Assembly (NCBI RefSeq): GCF_042408815.1
Contig: NZ_JBHOQR010000018.1
Span: 1-25,570 of the forward strand
Length of the DNA: 25,570 nt
Source of the DNA: Thermoflexus sp042408815
GTDB lineage: Bacteria > Chloroflexota > Anaerolineae > Thermoflexales > Thermoflexaceae
Reading direction: 5' to 3'
Position 1 is the first letter of the stretch, and every line of letters begins with the position of its first letter. The notes below the pieces were generated by a model, which saw only the letters and a list, made by a program, of their open reading frames with translations, had not been told where the DNA came from and made no database searches. This document shows, piece by piece, positions 9,524 through 17,290 of this stretch. Position numbers and translations under genes: made by a program.

Positions 9524-10513
9524 TCACCCTTTCGCGAGCCCACGACGACGGAGCTCCGCTGTAAGGGCCGGGACGATCTTGAAAAGATCGTCCACCACGC
9601 CATAGCGGGCCACCTTGAAGATCGGGGCCTCGGGATCCTTATTAATAGCCACGATGACCTTCACCCCCCGCAGGCCAGAGAGATGCTGGATGGCACCAGA
9701 GATCCCGCACGCGATGTAGAGATCCGGGCTGATCGTCTTCCCGGTCTGGCCTACCTGGTACTTGTAGGGGATCCATCCCGCATCCACCACCGCCCGGGTG
9801 GCTCCCAGGGCAGCTCCCAACGCGCGAGCCAGCTCCCGCAAGGGCTCAAACCCCTCCGGCCCACCCACCCCGCGCCCGCCGCCCACAACGATACGGGCTT
9901 CGTTTAGACGGATCTCCCCCTCAGCTTCCTGGATCCACTCCAGGATCTCTGTGGGGAACATTGAGGGTTCCAACTCTGGGGAAACTCGACGGATCTCCCC
10001 CTTTCGACGGGGATCGGGATCAGGTTTGGGAAAGGCACGCCCCCGGATGGTTACGATCGCGGGAGAGCGCTCCACGTAGGTCCGGGCGAACAGCTTGCCT
10101 TCATAGATTGGCCGGATCGCCATGACACGCCCATTTTCAACCGAGACCTCCAGCGCATCGACCAGCGCTGCTGTCCCCAGTTCCGCCGCCAGCCCCCCGG
10201 CCAGCTCGCGGCCGCGGGCGGTGGAACCGATGAGGATAACCTGAGGGGCCTCTTCCTTGGCCAAATGGCTCAGGACAGTCAGATAAGGTTCGAACCGGAA
10301 ATCAGCCAGCGCCGGGTGTTCGATCACCTGGACTACATCCGCACCCATGGCAATGGCCTCTCCAGCCTGATCGGCGATCGTCCCTCCGATCCACACAGCG
10401 GTCACTCCGGTTCCCAGGGCATCCGCCAATCGCCGGGCCACTCCCATGGTCTCCCACACGATGGAGGGGATCTTCCCCTGGAATTGCTCCAGCCAGATCC
10501 AGACATGGCTCAT
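9524..10513 (-). CDS. etfA: Electron transfer flavoprotein subunit alpha
   Basis: The alpha subunit (329 aa) carries FAD and passes electrons from acyl-CoA dehydrogenases to the quinone pool through ETF-quinone oxidoreductase. The C-terminal FAD domain shows VGGGRGVGGPEGFEPL, VDAGWIPYKYQVGQTGKTI, SPDLYIACGISGAIQHLSG and INKDPEAPIFKVARYGVVDD, the standard ETF-alpha signature. The N-terminal domain includes ILIGSTARGRELAGGLAAEL. The start ATG has GGAGG six bases upstream. It follows etfB by 50 bp and is the last gene of acd-etfB-etfA. Confidence 0.97.
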   Translation of the reverse strand: MSHVWIWLEQFQGKIPSIVWETMGVARRLADALGTGVTAVWIGGTIADQAGEAIAMGADVVQVIEHPALADFRFEPYLTVLSHLAKEEAPQVILIGSTARGRELAGGLAAELGTAALVDALEVSVENGRVMAIRPIYEGKLFARTYVERSPAIVTIRGRAFPKPDPDPRRKGEIRRVSPELEPSMFPTEILEWIQEAEGEIRLNEARIVVGGGRGVGGPEGFEPLRELARALGAALGATRAVVDAGWIPYKYQVGQTGKTISPDLYIACGISGAIQHLSGLRGVKVIVAINKDPEAPIFKVARYGVVDDLFKIVPALTAELRRRGLAKG

Positions 10514-10563
10514 GGATATCCTCCGTAAGCCGGTATCCCTCAGGAGCTATGCGAAGGGAAAGC

Positions 10564-11358
10564 TTACAGGACCTTCTCCGCCAGCAACCGATCCACCAGG
10601 AGGCGGGCGATCTCCTCGGGCGACTCCCCTTGGATGAACTCACACTGGACCTCCTGCTTCGGTGGGGCGAAGACGACAGGCCAGCGGGCCGCCGAGGCGG
10701 CCGCACCGACCTGCTCCAGCGCCAGCCCCAGATCCGCCGCGGTCCAGACCGGGATCGGCATGCGAGCCGCTTTCCGGATCCCCATAAAGGAGGGATATCG
10801 CGGCTCATTCATCTGCATCGCGCTCAGCACCGCCGGGAGCGGCGCTCGCACCACCTGGCGGCCCTCCTCCAGGATCCGTTCCACTACGATCGTCCGCCCG
10901 GCTGGATCGATCTCACGGATCTTCCCCACATAGGCCAGCAATGGCCAGCCAAGGCGACGGGCAAGGGCCGGCGGGACCTGGGCGGAGTTTCCGTCCACGC
11001 TCTCTTTGCCCATGAAGACCATGTCCACCGCGCCCAGCTTGCGGATGGCCGCGGCCAGGATGGCGGCGGTGACCACCGCATCGGAGCCCTCAAAGGCGGG
11101 ATCGTGAAGAAGAATGGCCTCATCGCATCCCATGGCCACTGCCTGCTTCAGTGCCTCCTTCGCGGATTCCGAGCCCAGCGTGATGACCGTGACCTTCCCC
11201 CCGAACTTCTCCTTCAACCGCAGGGACTCCTCGATGGCGAACTCATCCCATGGATTCACGATCAGCGGGGCATCGCCCCAGGATATACGTCCCGATGCAT
11301 CGACGGTCAATGTGGCGGTCGTATCTGGGGTTTGCTTGATGGGCACCACAATGTGCAT
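10564..11358 (-). CDS. etfB: Electron transfer flavoprotein subunit beta
   Basis: The beta subunit (264 aa) of ETF. It begins MHIVVPIKQTPDTTATL and continues with IVNPWDEFAIEESLRLKEK, VITLGSESAKEALKQAVAMG, MVFMGKESVDGNSAQVPPAL and the recognition-loop region LPAVLSAMQMNEPRYPSFMG. These match the nucleotide-binding ETF-beta family at normal length. The ATG is preceded by GGAGGGGACC. It is encoded between the acyl-CoA dehydrogenase (163-bp gap) and etfA (50-bp gap), as expected for an electron-acceptor operon. Confidence 0.97.
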   Translation of the reverse strand: MHIVVPIKQTPDTTATLTVDASGRISWGDAPLIVNPWDEFAIEESLRLKEKFGGKVTVITLGSESAKEALKQAVAMGCDEAILLHDPAFEGSDAVVTAAILAAAIRKLGAVDMVFMGKESVDGNSAQVPPALARRLGWPLLAYVGKIREIDPAGRTIVVERILEEGRQVVRAPLPAVLSAMQMNEPRYPSFMGIRKAARMPIPVWTAADLGLALEQVGAAASAARWPVVFAPPKQEVQCEFIQGESPEEIARLLVDRLLAEKVL

Positions 11359-11521
11359 GGTCCCCTCCAGCAGGGATATTCCTGGTTTGCTGTTCGTTTA
11401 CAGGACATCCACCGTCGCACCCCCCATTCCGGGAGGGGGGATGATCCCTTTCCCAAAGAAGAGGCCAGCGGCGTCACTCCCTACGATTCTGAATTCTGAG
11501 CGGGAGGTGTTCAGGACAGGT

Positions 11522-12739
11522 TCAGGCCATCGCCGGCTCGGTGCGCCAGATCTCCGGATCGTAGGCCGGCAACTCGCAGCGCAAGGGGCGATCCTTGCGA
11601 TAGCCCAGGGCATATTCTGCCTGCAGGATCGTGTGGATCTGGCTAGTGCCCTCGTAGATCACTTCCCCTTTCGCGTTGCGCAGGTAACGCTCCACATCAT
11701 ACTCATCGCTGTAGCCATAGGCTCCATGGATCTGGATCGCATCCAGAGCCGCCTGAACGGCCGCTTCGGTGGCGAACCATTTGGCCAGGCTGGTCTCCCG
11801 GGTGTTACGCATCCCCATGTTCTTCATCCACCCGGCCCGCAGATAAAGCAGGCGGGCGATCTCGTAATGGGCGGCCATTTTCGCGATCATCTCCTGGACC
11901 AGCTGATGCTCCCCGATCCGGCGGCCGAAGGCCATCCGCTCGTTGGCGTATTTCACCGAGGCCTCCAGGCAGGCCCGGATCAGCCCGGTGGCCCCCGCCG
12001 CCACCGTGTAACGCCCGTTGTCCAGAGCCGCCATGGCGATATAGAAGCCTTCCCCTTCCTCTCCCAAACGGTTCTCCACCGGCACCGGGGTGTTCTCCAG
12101 GACAATCCATCCGGTGTTGCCCGCGCGGACCCCCAGCTTGCCGTGGATGGTGCCGGTTTTCACGCCGGGGAACGAGCGCTCCACAATGAAGGCCGACATG
12201 CCGCGATGGCCTTTCTCCGGATCGGTCTTGGCGATCACCAGGAAGTGATCCGCCAGATCCGCCAGGCTGATCCAAGTTTTCTCCCCGTTCAGGATGTAGA
12301 CATCTCCATGACGTTTTGCGGTCGTACGGATGGCGGCCGCGTCGGATCCGGCGCCGGGCTCGGTGAGGGCATAGGCAGCGATCTTCTCTCCCCTCGCCTG
12401 AGGAACCAGGTATCGTCGCTTTTGTTCCTCTGTTCCCCACTGAAGGAGGGAGAGGGAATTGAGGGCCACGTGGACGGACATCACCACCCGGAGGGAGCTG
12501 TCGATCCGCTCCAGCTCCTCGCAGGCCAGGCCCAAGGCGATGTAGTCCATCCCCGCGCCGCCGTATTTCACGGGGATGCAAATCCCCAGGAGCCCTAGGG
12601 CCGCCATTCGCTCGAAGAGCCATGGGATCGGTTTCTGGGCCCGGTCGTGCTCCTTGATGACCGGCCGGATCTCCCGCTCGGCGAACTCGCGGACCATCTG
12701 CTGCACCATGCGATGCTCATCGCTCAACCGGAAATCCAT
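11522..12739 (-). CDS. Acyl-CoA dehydrogenase
   Basis: FAD enzyme (405 aa) that introduces the alpha-beta double bond into an acyl-CoA and reduces ETF. N-terminal FAEREIRPVIKEHD, FAD/substrate motif AYALTEPGAGSDAAAI (near 125-140), LNGEKTWISLADLADHFLVIA, then the C-terminal helical domain with MAFGRRIGEHQLVQEMIAKMA and IQIHGAYGYSDEYDVERYLRNAKG. The catalytic base is the Glu of VIYEGTSQIHTILQ, as in medium/short-chain enzymes. Substrate length cannot be fixed by eye. AGGAGG precedes the ATG. A TATAAT at 12802-12807 on the minus strand could be its -10, but no -35 partner is clear. It heads acd-etfB-etfA. Confidence 0.95.
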   Translation of the reverse strand: MDFRLSDEHRMVQQMVREFAEREIRPVIKEHDRAQKPIPWLFERMAALGLLGICIPVKYGGAGMDYIALGLACEELERIDSSLRVVMSVHVALNSLSLLQWGTEEQKRRYLVPQARGEKIAAYALTEPGAGSDAAAIRTTAKRHGDVYILNGEKTWISLADLADHFLVIAKTDPEKGHRGMSAFIVERSFPGVKTGTIHGKLGVRAGNTGWIVLENTPVPVENRLGEEGEGFYIAMAALDNGRYTVAAGATGLIRACLEASVKYANERMAFGRRIGEHQLVQEMIAKMAAHYEIARLLYLRAGWMKNMGMRNTRETSLAKWFATEAAVQAALDAIQIHGAYGYSDEYDVERYLRNAKGEVIYEGTSQIHTILQAEYALGYRKDRPLRCELPAYDPEIWRTEPAMA

Positions 12740-12884
12740 GAGGGCCTCCTCTGGAAGAGCGCAGATCTGGAGCGCAACGAATGGAATCCGCTTCCCGGTG
12801 AATTATATGTTTGATTTCCCCTCCTGGCGGCCCATTGAAGTCTCTGGGATCATAGGGGGTGGACGCGGGACCTTCCCTTTATGG
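12740..12884. other. Divergent intergenic region
   Basis: Non-coding stretch between the acyl-CoA dehydrogenase start and the first promoter of the SAM synthetase unit. It is locally AT-richer than its surroundings around 12800-12818, where a TATAAT sits on the minus strand. No other structure was seen. Confidence 0.5.
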
Positions 12885-12912
12885 TTGACATTCGCATTGC
12901 CCGTGGTAAGAT
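12885..12912 (+). promoter_or_regulatory. SAM-synthetase promoter A (distal)
   Basis: TTGACA (12885-12890), 16-bp spacer, TAAGAT (12907-12912) continuing as AAACGCGAAAGCG. It is about 160 bp upstream of the riboswitch and strikingly like promoter B at 13021. Confidence 0.65.
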
Positions 12913-13020
12913 AAACGCGAAAGCGGTTTTTACGACTTGCTTCCTGTATCTGCATGCGGATTCCCATTGAAAACCGGCAGGCGGTGAAATCAGGATCAGC
13001 TCAGGAAGACGGCGAGCGAG

Positions 13021-13048
13021 TTGACGTCTTCCCTTTCTGTGGTAAGAT
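13021..13048 (+). promoter_or_regulatory. SAM-synthetase promoter B (proximal)
   Basis: TTGACG (13021-13026), 16-bp spacer, TAAGAT (13043-13048) followed by AATCACAAAAGCG. The predicted start, about 13055, is roughly 20 nt before the riboswitch P1 helix, a typical arrangement. Confidence 0.7.
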
Positions 13049-13073
13049 AATCACAAAAGCGAATAGAGCGCGG

Positions 13074-13228
13074 CACTCATCGAGAGAGGCGGAGGGATCC
13101 GGCCCGATGAAGCCTCGGCAACCTCCCGTGGGGCCTTAGGGCCGACCGGGGAGCACGCCGCCCCCCGGCGGAGCGCTCACGGGGATGGTGCCAAGTCCGG
13201 CAGACGGTCCGTCTGGGAGATGAGGTGG
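13074..13228 (+). ncRNA. SAM-I (S-box) riboswitch aptamer
   Basis: The conserved S-box core is readable in order: ATCGAGAGAGGCGGAGGGA, GGCCCGATGAAGCC (kink-turn/P2 side), CGGCAACC, GGTGCCAAGTCCGGCAGA and GGGAGATGAGG. P1 pairs CACTCATC (13074-13081) with GATGAGGTG (13219-13228). P4 is the CAGACG/CGTCTG hairpin. P3 (about 13121-13189) is unusually large and appears branched. SAM binding should stabilise P1 and free the following terminator, turning off SAM synthetase. Sequence AGATGAGG...GCC can alternatively pair with GGCCTCTTCT, the 5' arm of the terminator, giving a plausible antiterminator. Confidence 0.95.
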
Positions 13229-13244
13229 CCCGCAGCGGCGATAG

Positions 13245-13275
13245 GCCTCTTCTTCCCAGAAGAGGCTTTTGTTTT
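13245..13275 (+). terminator. Riboswitch-controlled terminator 1
   Basis: Perfect 8-bp stem GCCTCTTC/GAAGAGGC with loop TTCCCA, then TTTTGTTTT. It starts 16 nt after the aptamer and shares sequence with the predicted antiterminator. Confidence 0.93.
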
Positions 13276-13280
13276 GTTCC

Positions 13281-13307
13281 GCCCCTCCTCCCGGAGGGGC
13301 ATTTTAT
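13281..13307 (+). terminator. Second tandem terminator
   Basis: Perfect 8-bp stem GCCCCTCC/GGAGGGGC with tetraloop TCCC, followed by ATTTTATT. It lies 5 bp after the U-tract of terminator 1 and still 120 bp before the coding start, so it acts on the leader transcript too. Confidence 0.85.
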
Positions 13308-13428
13308 TGTCCCGAAACAGACCCTGCTGGGTGTGAGATCGCTGCGGATGGCGATTGGCGTGAGGCGTGGGACGCCTTCGGCATTCCGCCCGGCTTCAGC
13401 CCCTATCTGAATCAGAAGGAGGACTCTG

Positions 13429-14619
13429 ATGCGCAATATCGTGGTTTCCGAGGCCAGCGGCCCTTCCATTGAAACCCTTCCGGTGGAGATCGTCGAACGG
13501 AAAGGCATCGGACATCCCGATAGCCTGTGCGACGGGATCGCCGAGCGCATCAGTCGGGAATACACCCGCTGGTGTGAGGAGCACCTCGGCGGCGCCCTCC
13601 ATCATAACTTCGATAAGGTCCAGCTGGTCGCCGGCGAAGTCTCGGTCCGCTTCGGCGGCGGGGAACTGCTTAAGCCCATCCGGATCCAGATCGCCGGCCG
13701 CGGGACCCCCTTTTACAACGGCCAGGCGATCCCCATGGAGACCATCGCCATTGAGGCCGCACGGGCTTACCTGCGGGAGACCATGCGCTACCTGGATCCG
13801 GTCAAGCACGTCATCATCGACTGCTTCGCCGGGCGCGGCGCCAGCGAGCTCATCGATATCGTCCATCAGGTCACGGCCAATGACACCAGTTTCGGCGTCG
13901 CCCACTGGCCTCGCAGCGGCCTGGAGGAAGCGGTCTATCAGGCCACCCATTATCTGAACTATGAGCTGATCAACCAGTTCCCCATTGGCGAGGACGTTAA
14001 GGTGATGGGGTTGCGCCAGGGGCATCAGGTCATCCTGACCGTGGCCGTGCCCTTCATCGCCACCCGCGTCCACGATCCCGCCGAATACGAAGAGGCCAAG
14101 CGCGGCGTCCAGGAGGCGCTCCAGCGCTTCGTCTCCAGCCTGCCAGCCCTGGAAGGGCGGACGGTGCGGGTGGATGTGAACACTGCGGATCACGCCAAGC
14201 GAGGGGACTTCTATCTGACGTTGACGGGCACCAGCGCGGAAATGGGCGACGATGGGGCCGTTGGCCGGGGGAACCGCATCACGGGCCTGATCACCCCCTT
14301 CCGCTCCACCAGCCTGGAGGCTGCCGCGGGGAAGAATCCGATCTCCCACGTCGGGAAAGTCTATAATGTGCTGGCGCTGGAGATCGCCCGGGACATCGTG
14401 GCACGTCTCCCAGAGATCCAGGAAGCGACCGTGTATCTTCTCTCCCAGATCGGCAAACCGCTCGATCAGCCCCTCATCGCCAACGCTGCCGTCCGAGTCC
14501 GTTCCGGCACGCTTACCCCGGGGCTTCAAGAAGCCGTGCGCGCCATCGTGGACGAACATCTATCCAACATCCATGAAGTGCGTCGCAAGATCATCGCCGG
14601 GGAAGTCGCGCTGTTTTGA
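13429..14619 (+). CDS. S-adenosylmethionine synthetase, archaeal type
   Basis: Makes S-adenosylmethionine from methionine and ATP. The 396-aa sequence belongs to the archaeal-type MAT family (AdoMet_Synthase), not the bacterial MetK family. Visible hallmarks are VEIVERKGIGHPDSLCDGIA near the N terminus, HHNFDKVQLVAGEVSVRFGG, VMGLRQGHQVILTVAVPF, NTADHAKRGDFYLTLTGTSA, EMGDDGAVGRGNRITGLITP and AGKNPISHVGKVYNVLA. The length is typical for that family. AAGGAGG lies seven bases before the ATG. It is controlled by the SAM-I riboswitch upstream, so end-product feedback is expected. The hairpin at 14624 closes the unit. Confidence 0.96.
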   Translation: MRNIVVSEASGPSIETLPVEIVERKGIGHPDSLCDGIAERISREYTRWCEEHLGGALHHNFDKVQLVAGEVSVRFGGGELLKPIRIQIAGRGTPFYNGQAIPMETIAIEAARAYLRETMRYLDPVKHVIIDCFAGRGASELIDIVHQVTANDTSFGVAHWPRSGLEEAVYQATHYLNYELINQFPIGEDVKVMGLRQGHQVILTVAVPFIATRVHDPAEYEEAKRGVQEALQRFVSSLPALEGRTVRVDVNTADHAKRGDFYLTLTGTSAEMGDDGAVGRGNRITGLITPFRSTSLEAAAGKNPISHVGKVYNVLALEIARDIVARLPEIQEATVYLLSQIGKPLDQPLIANAAVRVRSGTLTPGLQEAVRAIVDEHLSNIHEVRRKIIAGEVALF

Positions 14620-14623
14620 GTTC

Positions 14624-14664
14624 CCGCTCTCCTCCCCTGGCTTCGGGTCGGGGGAGGAGAGCGG
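14624..14664 (+). terminator. Strong hairpin after SAM synthetase (no U-tract)
   Basis: Perfect 14-bp stem (14624-14637 with 14651-14664) around a 13-nt loop, starting 5 bp after the stop codon. It lacks a run of T afterwards, so it may be a weak or factor-assisted terminator or an mRNA 3'-end stabiliser. Confidence 0.6.
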
Positions 14665-14766
14665 AAGAGATTCCGGGGGTTGTGGGGTCACCTTCCGCGG
14701 TCCCACTCCCTGATCCCCATCTGCCAAAGGGAATGAGGTGCAGCGAAACCGTTGTCGGAGCCCGCG

Positions 14767-16722
14767 ATGCCTCGTCGCGCATGGACCCATTGGGGGGCGA
14801 TGGTCGGGCTGATCTGGCTGGCCGCGCTCCTCCGCTGGATGGATCTCCCTCACCTCCCCTATGGGCTCTGGTATGATGAGGCCTATTACGGCCTGGATGC
14901 CCTGCGGGTTCTGGAGGGGCACCTGGCCCTCTTCTTCCCGGAGAACAACGGCCGCGAGCCCCTGTTTATCTATCTGGTCGCCGGCGCGATGGCCATCCTC
15001 GGCCCCACCCCCTACGCGCTGCGGCTCACCGCCAGCATGATCGGCCTGCTCGCCGTCGCAGCCACCTTCCGCATGGCCTGGACGCTCTCCCGGCGCTGGG
15101 AGGTCGGGATGTTAAGCGGGATCCTGATGGCCTTCCTGCTCTGGCCGCTGAACCTCAGCCGGGTGGGGTTCCGAGCCGGGCTGTTCCCCCTGGCCGCAGC
15201 GCTCACCCTGTGGGCGTTTACCCGGGCCGCTCGAAGCGGACGGGGCCGGGATTGGCTGATCGCCGGGCTGATCTGGGGAGGTGGGTTCTACACCTATGTG
15301 GCCGCCCGCATGACGGTCCTCCCCATCGCTATAGGCCTGATCCTGGGACGCCAACAGGATCCCCGGCGGTTTCCCCTCCGGGCCATCGCCCTCTTCCTGA
15401 TCGGGGCCGCGCTGATTGTTGCTCCCCTGGCCATTTATTTCTTCCTCCACCCTTCAGACTTCATCCTGCGAGAGGAACAGGTTTCCGCCTTCCACAGCCA
15501 GCGTTCTCCCTTCCCCGTCGCCCTGGAGCAGGCAGTCCGCGTGGGGGGCATGTTCTTCATCCACGGCGATGATTATCCCCGGCATAACACCGATAGCCGT
15601 CCGGTCTTCGATCCCTTGCTCGCCTTCGCCTTCCTCGCCGGCGGGATCCAGGCCACACGACGGACTCCCTTTACGGCGATCTGGGGACTCCTCATGTTGC
15701 TTCCCACCTTCCTGTCCACGGAAGCACCCCATTATCTGCGGGCCAGCGGGGTGCTGCCGGTGGCGGCCTTCTGGGCCGCCACCGGCCTGTGGGCGCTCGC
15801 CGGGATCACCGATCGATGGGTCCGAGCCCCCTGGGGACGCGCGGCGATCCTGGGGGGATGCCTGGGGCTGAGCTTCCCCTGGCACACGGTGGCTTACTTC
15901 GATCCCGCCTGGTGGGCGCAGGCCCGCGTCCGGGGCGCTTTCTCCCTTGACTCCTGGGAAGCGGCGGATGAGATCCGATCTTTCCTGCACACCTATCCCC
16001 ATGGCACCGTGATCCTGTCGGAGCGCCTATGGACCGGACGAGCGGAGATGCGATTCATGCTCTGGAACCAACCGGCCGTGCGCATCCGCCGCCTGGAGAA
16101 GGATCCGCCCGAGCCACCCTCCGCCCCAGCCCTGGTTGTCGGATGGCAGTATGAGCCGGTTCCCCTTCTGCGGCGCTGGCTCCCCCAGGCAGCCCTGATC
16201 TCCCTGCACGCCCCGGAGCCATGGCCCGGAGAGAACACCCCTCGATATCGGGCCATGTGGGCGGAACCCGCGGATCGCATGCAATCCAATCTGCAGGTCG
16301 TTTTCGAGGATGGAATCGCCCTGAAAGGAGGGATCGCCCAACGGAGCGGACGCCGGCTCACCGTGATCCTGGATTGGGAGGCGCTCGGGAAACCCTCCCG
16401 GGATTACAGCGTGTTTGTGCACATCTATCCAGAGGCGGAAGCCCGCCAGTGGCCCCCCGCCTCCCCTCCAGCCATCCAGCGGGATGGAGGCATCATGGAT
16501 GGAGCCTATAACACCGGGCTCTGGCAGCCCGGCGACCGGATTCGGGAAACCCGAACGATGATCCTTTCGGAGCCCCTATCCAGGACCCCATTGAAGATCT
16601 GGGTGGGGCTGTATCGATGGGAAGATGGGACCCGCCTGCGAATCCAGGGCGGAGGAGAAGCCGTTTCGATTCCGGTGGAAGAGGTCACCATATCCCCTCT
16701 GCGGCCCTCTGAGGCGCGTTGA
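14767..16722 (+). CDS. Membrane glycosyltransferase, family 39/ArnT-like, with C-terminal beta domain
   Basis: Large multi-pass protein (651 aa from the ATG). The N-terminal helix is followed by the acidic loop GLWYDEAYYGLDALRVLEG, the Asp-Glu motif of GT-C enzymes that take sugars from polyprenyl-phosphate donors, and by REPLFIYLVAGAMAILG. About ten hydrophobic segments run to residue ~395. The soluble C terminus ends in a beta-sandwich-like region (RLTVILDWEALGKPSRDYSV through LKIWVGLYRWEDGTRL) that resembles the repeats of the 20459-23643 gene. A TTG at 14752 is in frame, but the ATG at 14767 has GGAG six bases upstream. Acceptor unknown; cell-surface glycosylation is inferred. Confidence 0.85.
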   Translation: MPRRAWTHWGAMVGLIWLAALLRWMDLPHLPYGLWYDEAYYGLDALRVLEGHLALFFPENNGREPLFIYLVAGAMAILGPTPYALRLTASMIGLLAVAATFRMAWTLSRRWEVGMLSGILMAFLLWPLNLSRVGFRAGLFPLAAALTLWAFTRAARSGRGRDWLIAGLIWGGGFYTYVAARMTVLPIAIGLILGRQQDPRRFPLRAIALFLIGAALIVAPLAIYFFLHPSDFILREEQVSAFHSQRSPFPVALEQAVRVGGMFFIHGDDYPRHNTDSRPVFDPLLAFAFLAGGIQATRRTPFTAIWGLLMLLPTFLSTEAPHYLRASGVLPVAAFWAATGLWALAGITDRWVRAPWGRAAILGGCLGLSFPWHTVAYFDPAWWAQARVRGAFSLDSWEAADEIRSFLHTYPHGTVILSERLWTGRAEMRFMLWNQPAVRIRRLEKDPPEPPSAPALVVGWQYEPVPLLRRWLPQAALISLHAPEPWPGENTPRYRAMWAEPADRMQSNLQVVFEDGIALKGGIAQRSGRRLTVILDWEALGKPSRDYSVFVHIYPEAEARQWPPASPPAIQRDGGIMDGAYNTGLWQPGDRIRETRTMILSEPLSRTPLKIWVGLYRWEDGTRLRIQGGGEAVSIPVEEVTISPLRPSEAR

Positions 16723-16735
16723 AAGTCTCCCGGGT

Positions 16736-16974
16736 TCAGCCCTTCGGACAACCCCTGTCAGGAGCTCCTAAGAAAACCTCCACCAACGCTTCCTCGAATT
16801 CCAGGCTGGCGCTGGTGACCATTGCGTCCGCCGCCGCGCGGCGCAGGGGCATGGGGGCCTCTTGGATCGATCCGAGGGTCTGAAAGCAAGGAGATGAACC
16901 TGGGGGTCCTTCAGGAGGCACAGCAGAAACGGGATCGCACGGCGATCCCCCAATAGACCCAGGGGATTGAGGCG
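16736..16974 (-). pseudogene. HEAT-repeat protein remnant (frameshifted)
   Basis: Two minus-strand frames together read like PBS/HEAT repeats. One frame (about 16974-16894) encodes LGLLGDRRAIPFLLCLLKDP, a textbook HEAT helix pair. The adjacent frame (about 16876-16736) continues LGSIQEAPMPLRRAAADAMV and SLEFEEALVEVFL. The switch lies near 16880-16894, and there is no credible start upstream. I read this as the decayed C-terminal end of a HEAT-repeat gene. It could also be a false match of a leucine/alanine-rich frame. Confidence 0.5.
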
Positions 16975-17290
16975 ATCAGATCATTCGAACGATGAGGGGC
17001 CTTCCTCCGAGGGGGCTTGGGGGGCTGAGCGTCGATGAAGGCGAGCGGCCCAGCCCCCCAGAGGTTTCCTCCTCGGTCCGCTGAGCCGGGAGGAGAGGAA
17101 AGGGCCATCCCGCCTTTTCCAATTCGGATCCCGATCGCGGAGGTCTAGACCGTGCCGCCGGCAAAGAAGGCATCAAAGAGGGGTGAGGACAGTCTTGATG
17201 ATCCCGGAGCCCTTTTGAAGCCGGGTTGAGGGATAGACCTCAAGGCCAGCGCTCCGGTGCACTTCCGCCACCTCTGAGGGGAGAAGAGGC
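16975..17290. other. Non-coding region between HEAT remnant and gyrB
   Basis: No supportable gene. It contains a 9-bp inverted repeat, GGGGGGCTG (17019-17027) and CAGCCCCCC (17051-17059), with a loop of about 23 nt and no T tract on either strand. It may hold further decayed HEAT-gene sequence, but nothing readable remains. Confidence 0.5.

Noticed and set aside
11114..12598. 494-codon plus-strand open frame
   Set aside because: Antisense to the acyl-CoA dehydrogenase and etfB, with no recognisable motifs; a shadow frame.
13396..14559. 387-codon minus-strand open frame
   Set aside because: Antisense to the SAM synthetase; its low-complexity Gly/Asp/Ala-rich translation is a shadow of the real gene.
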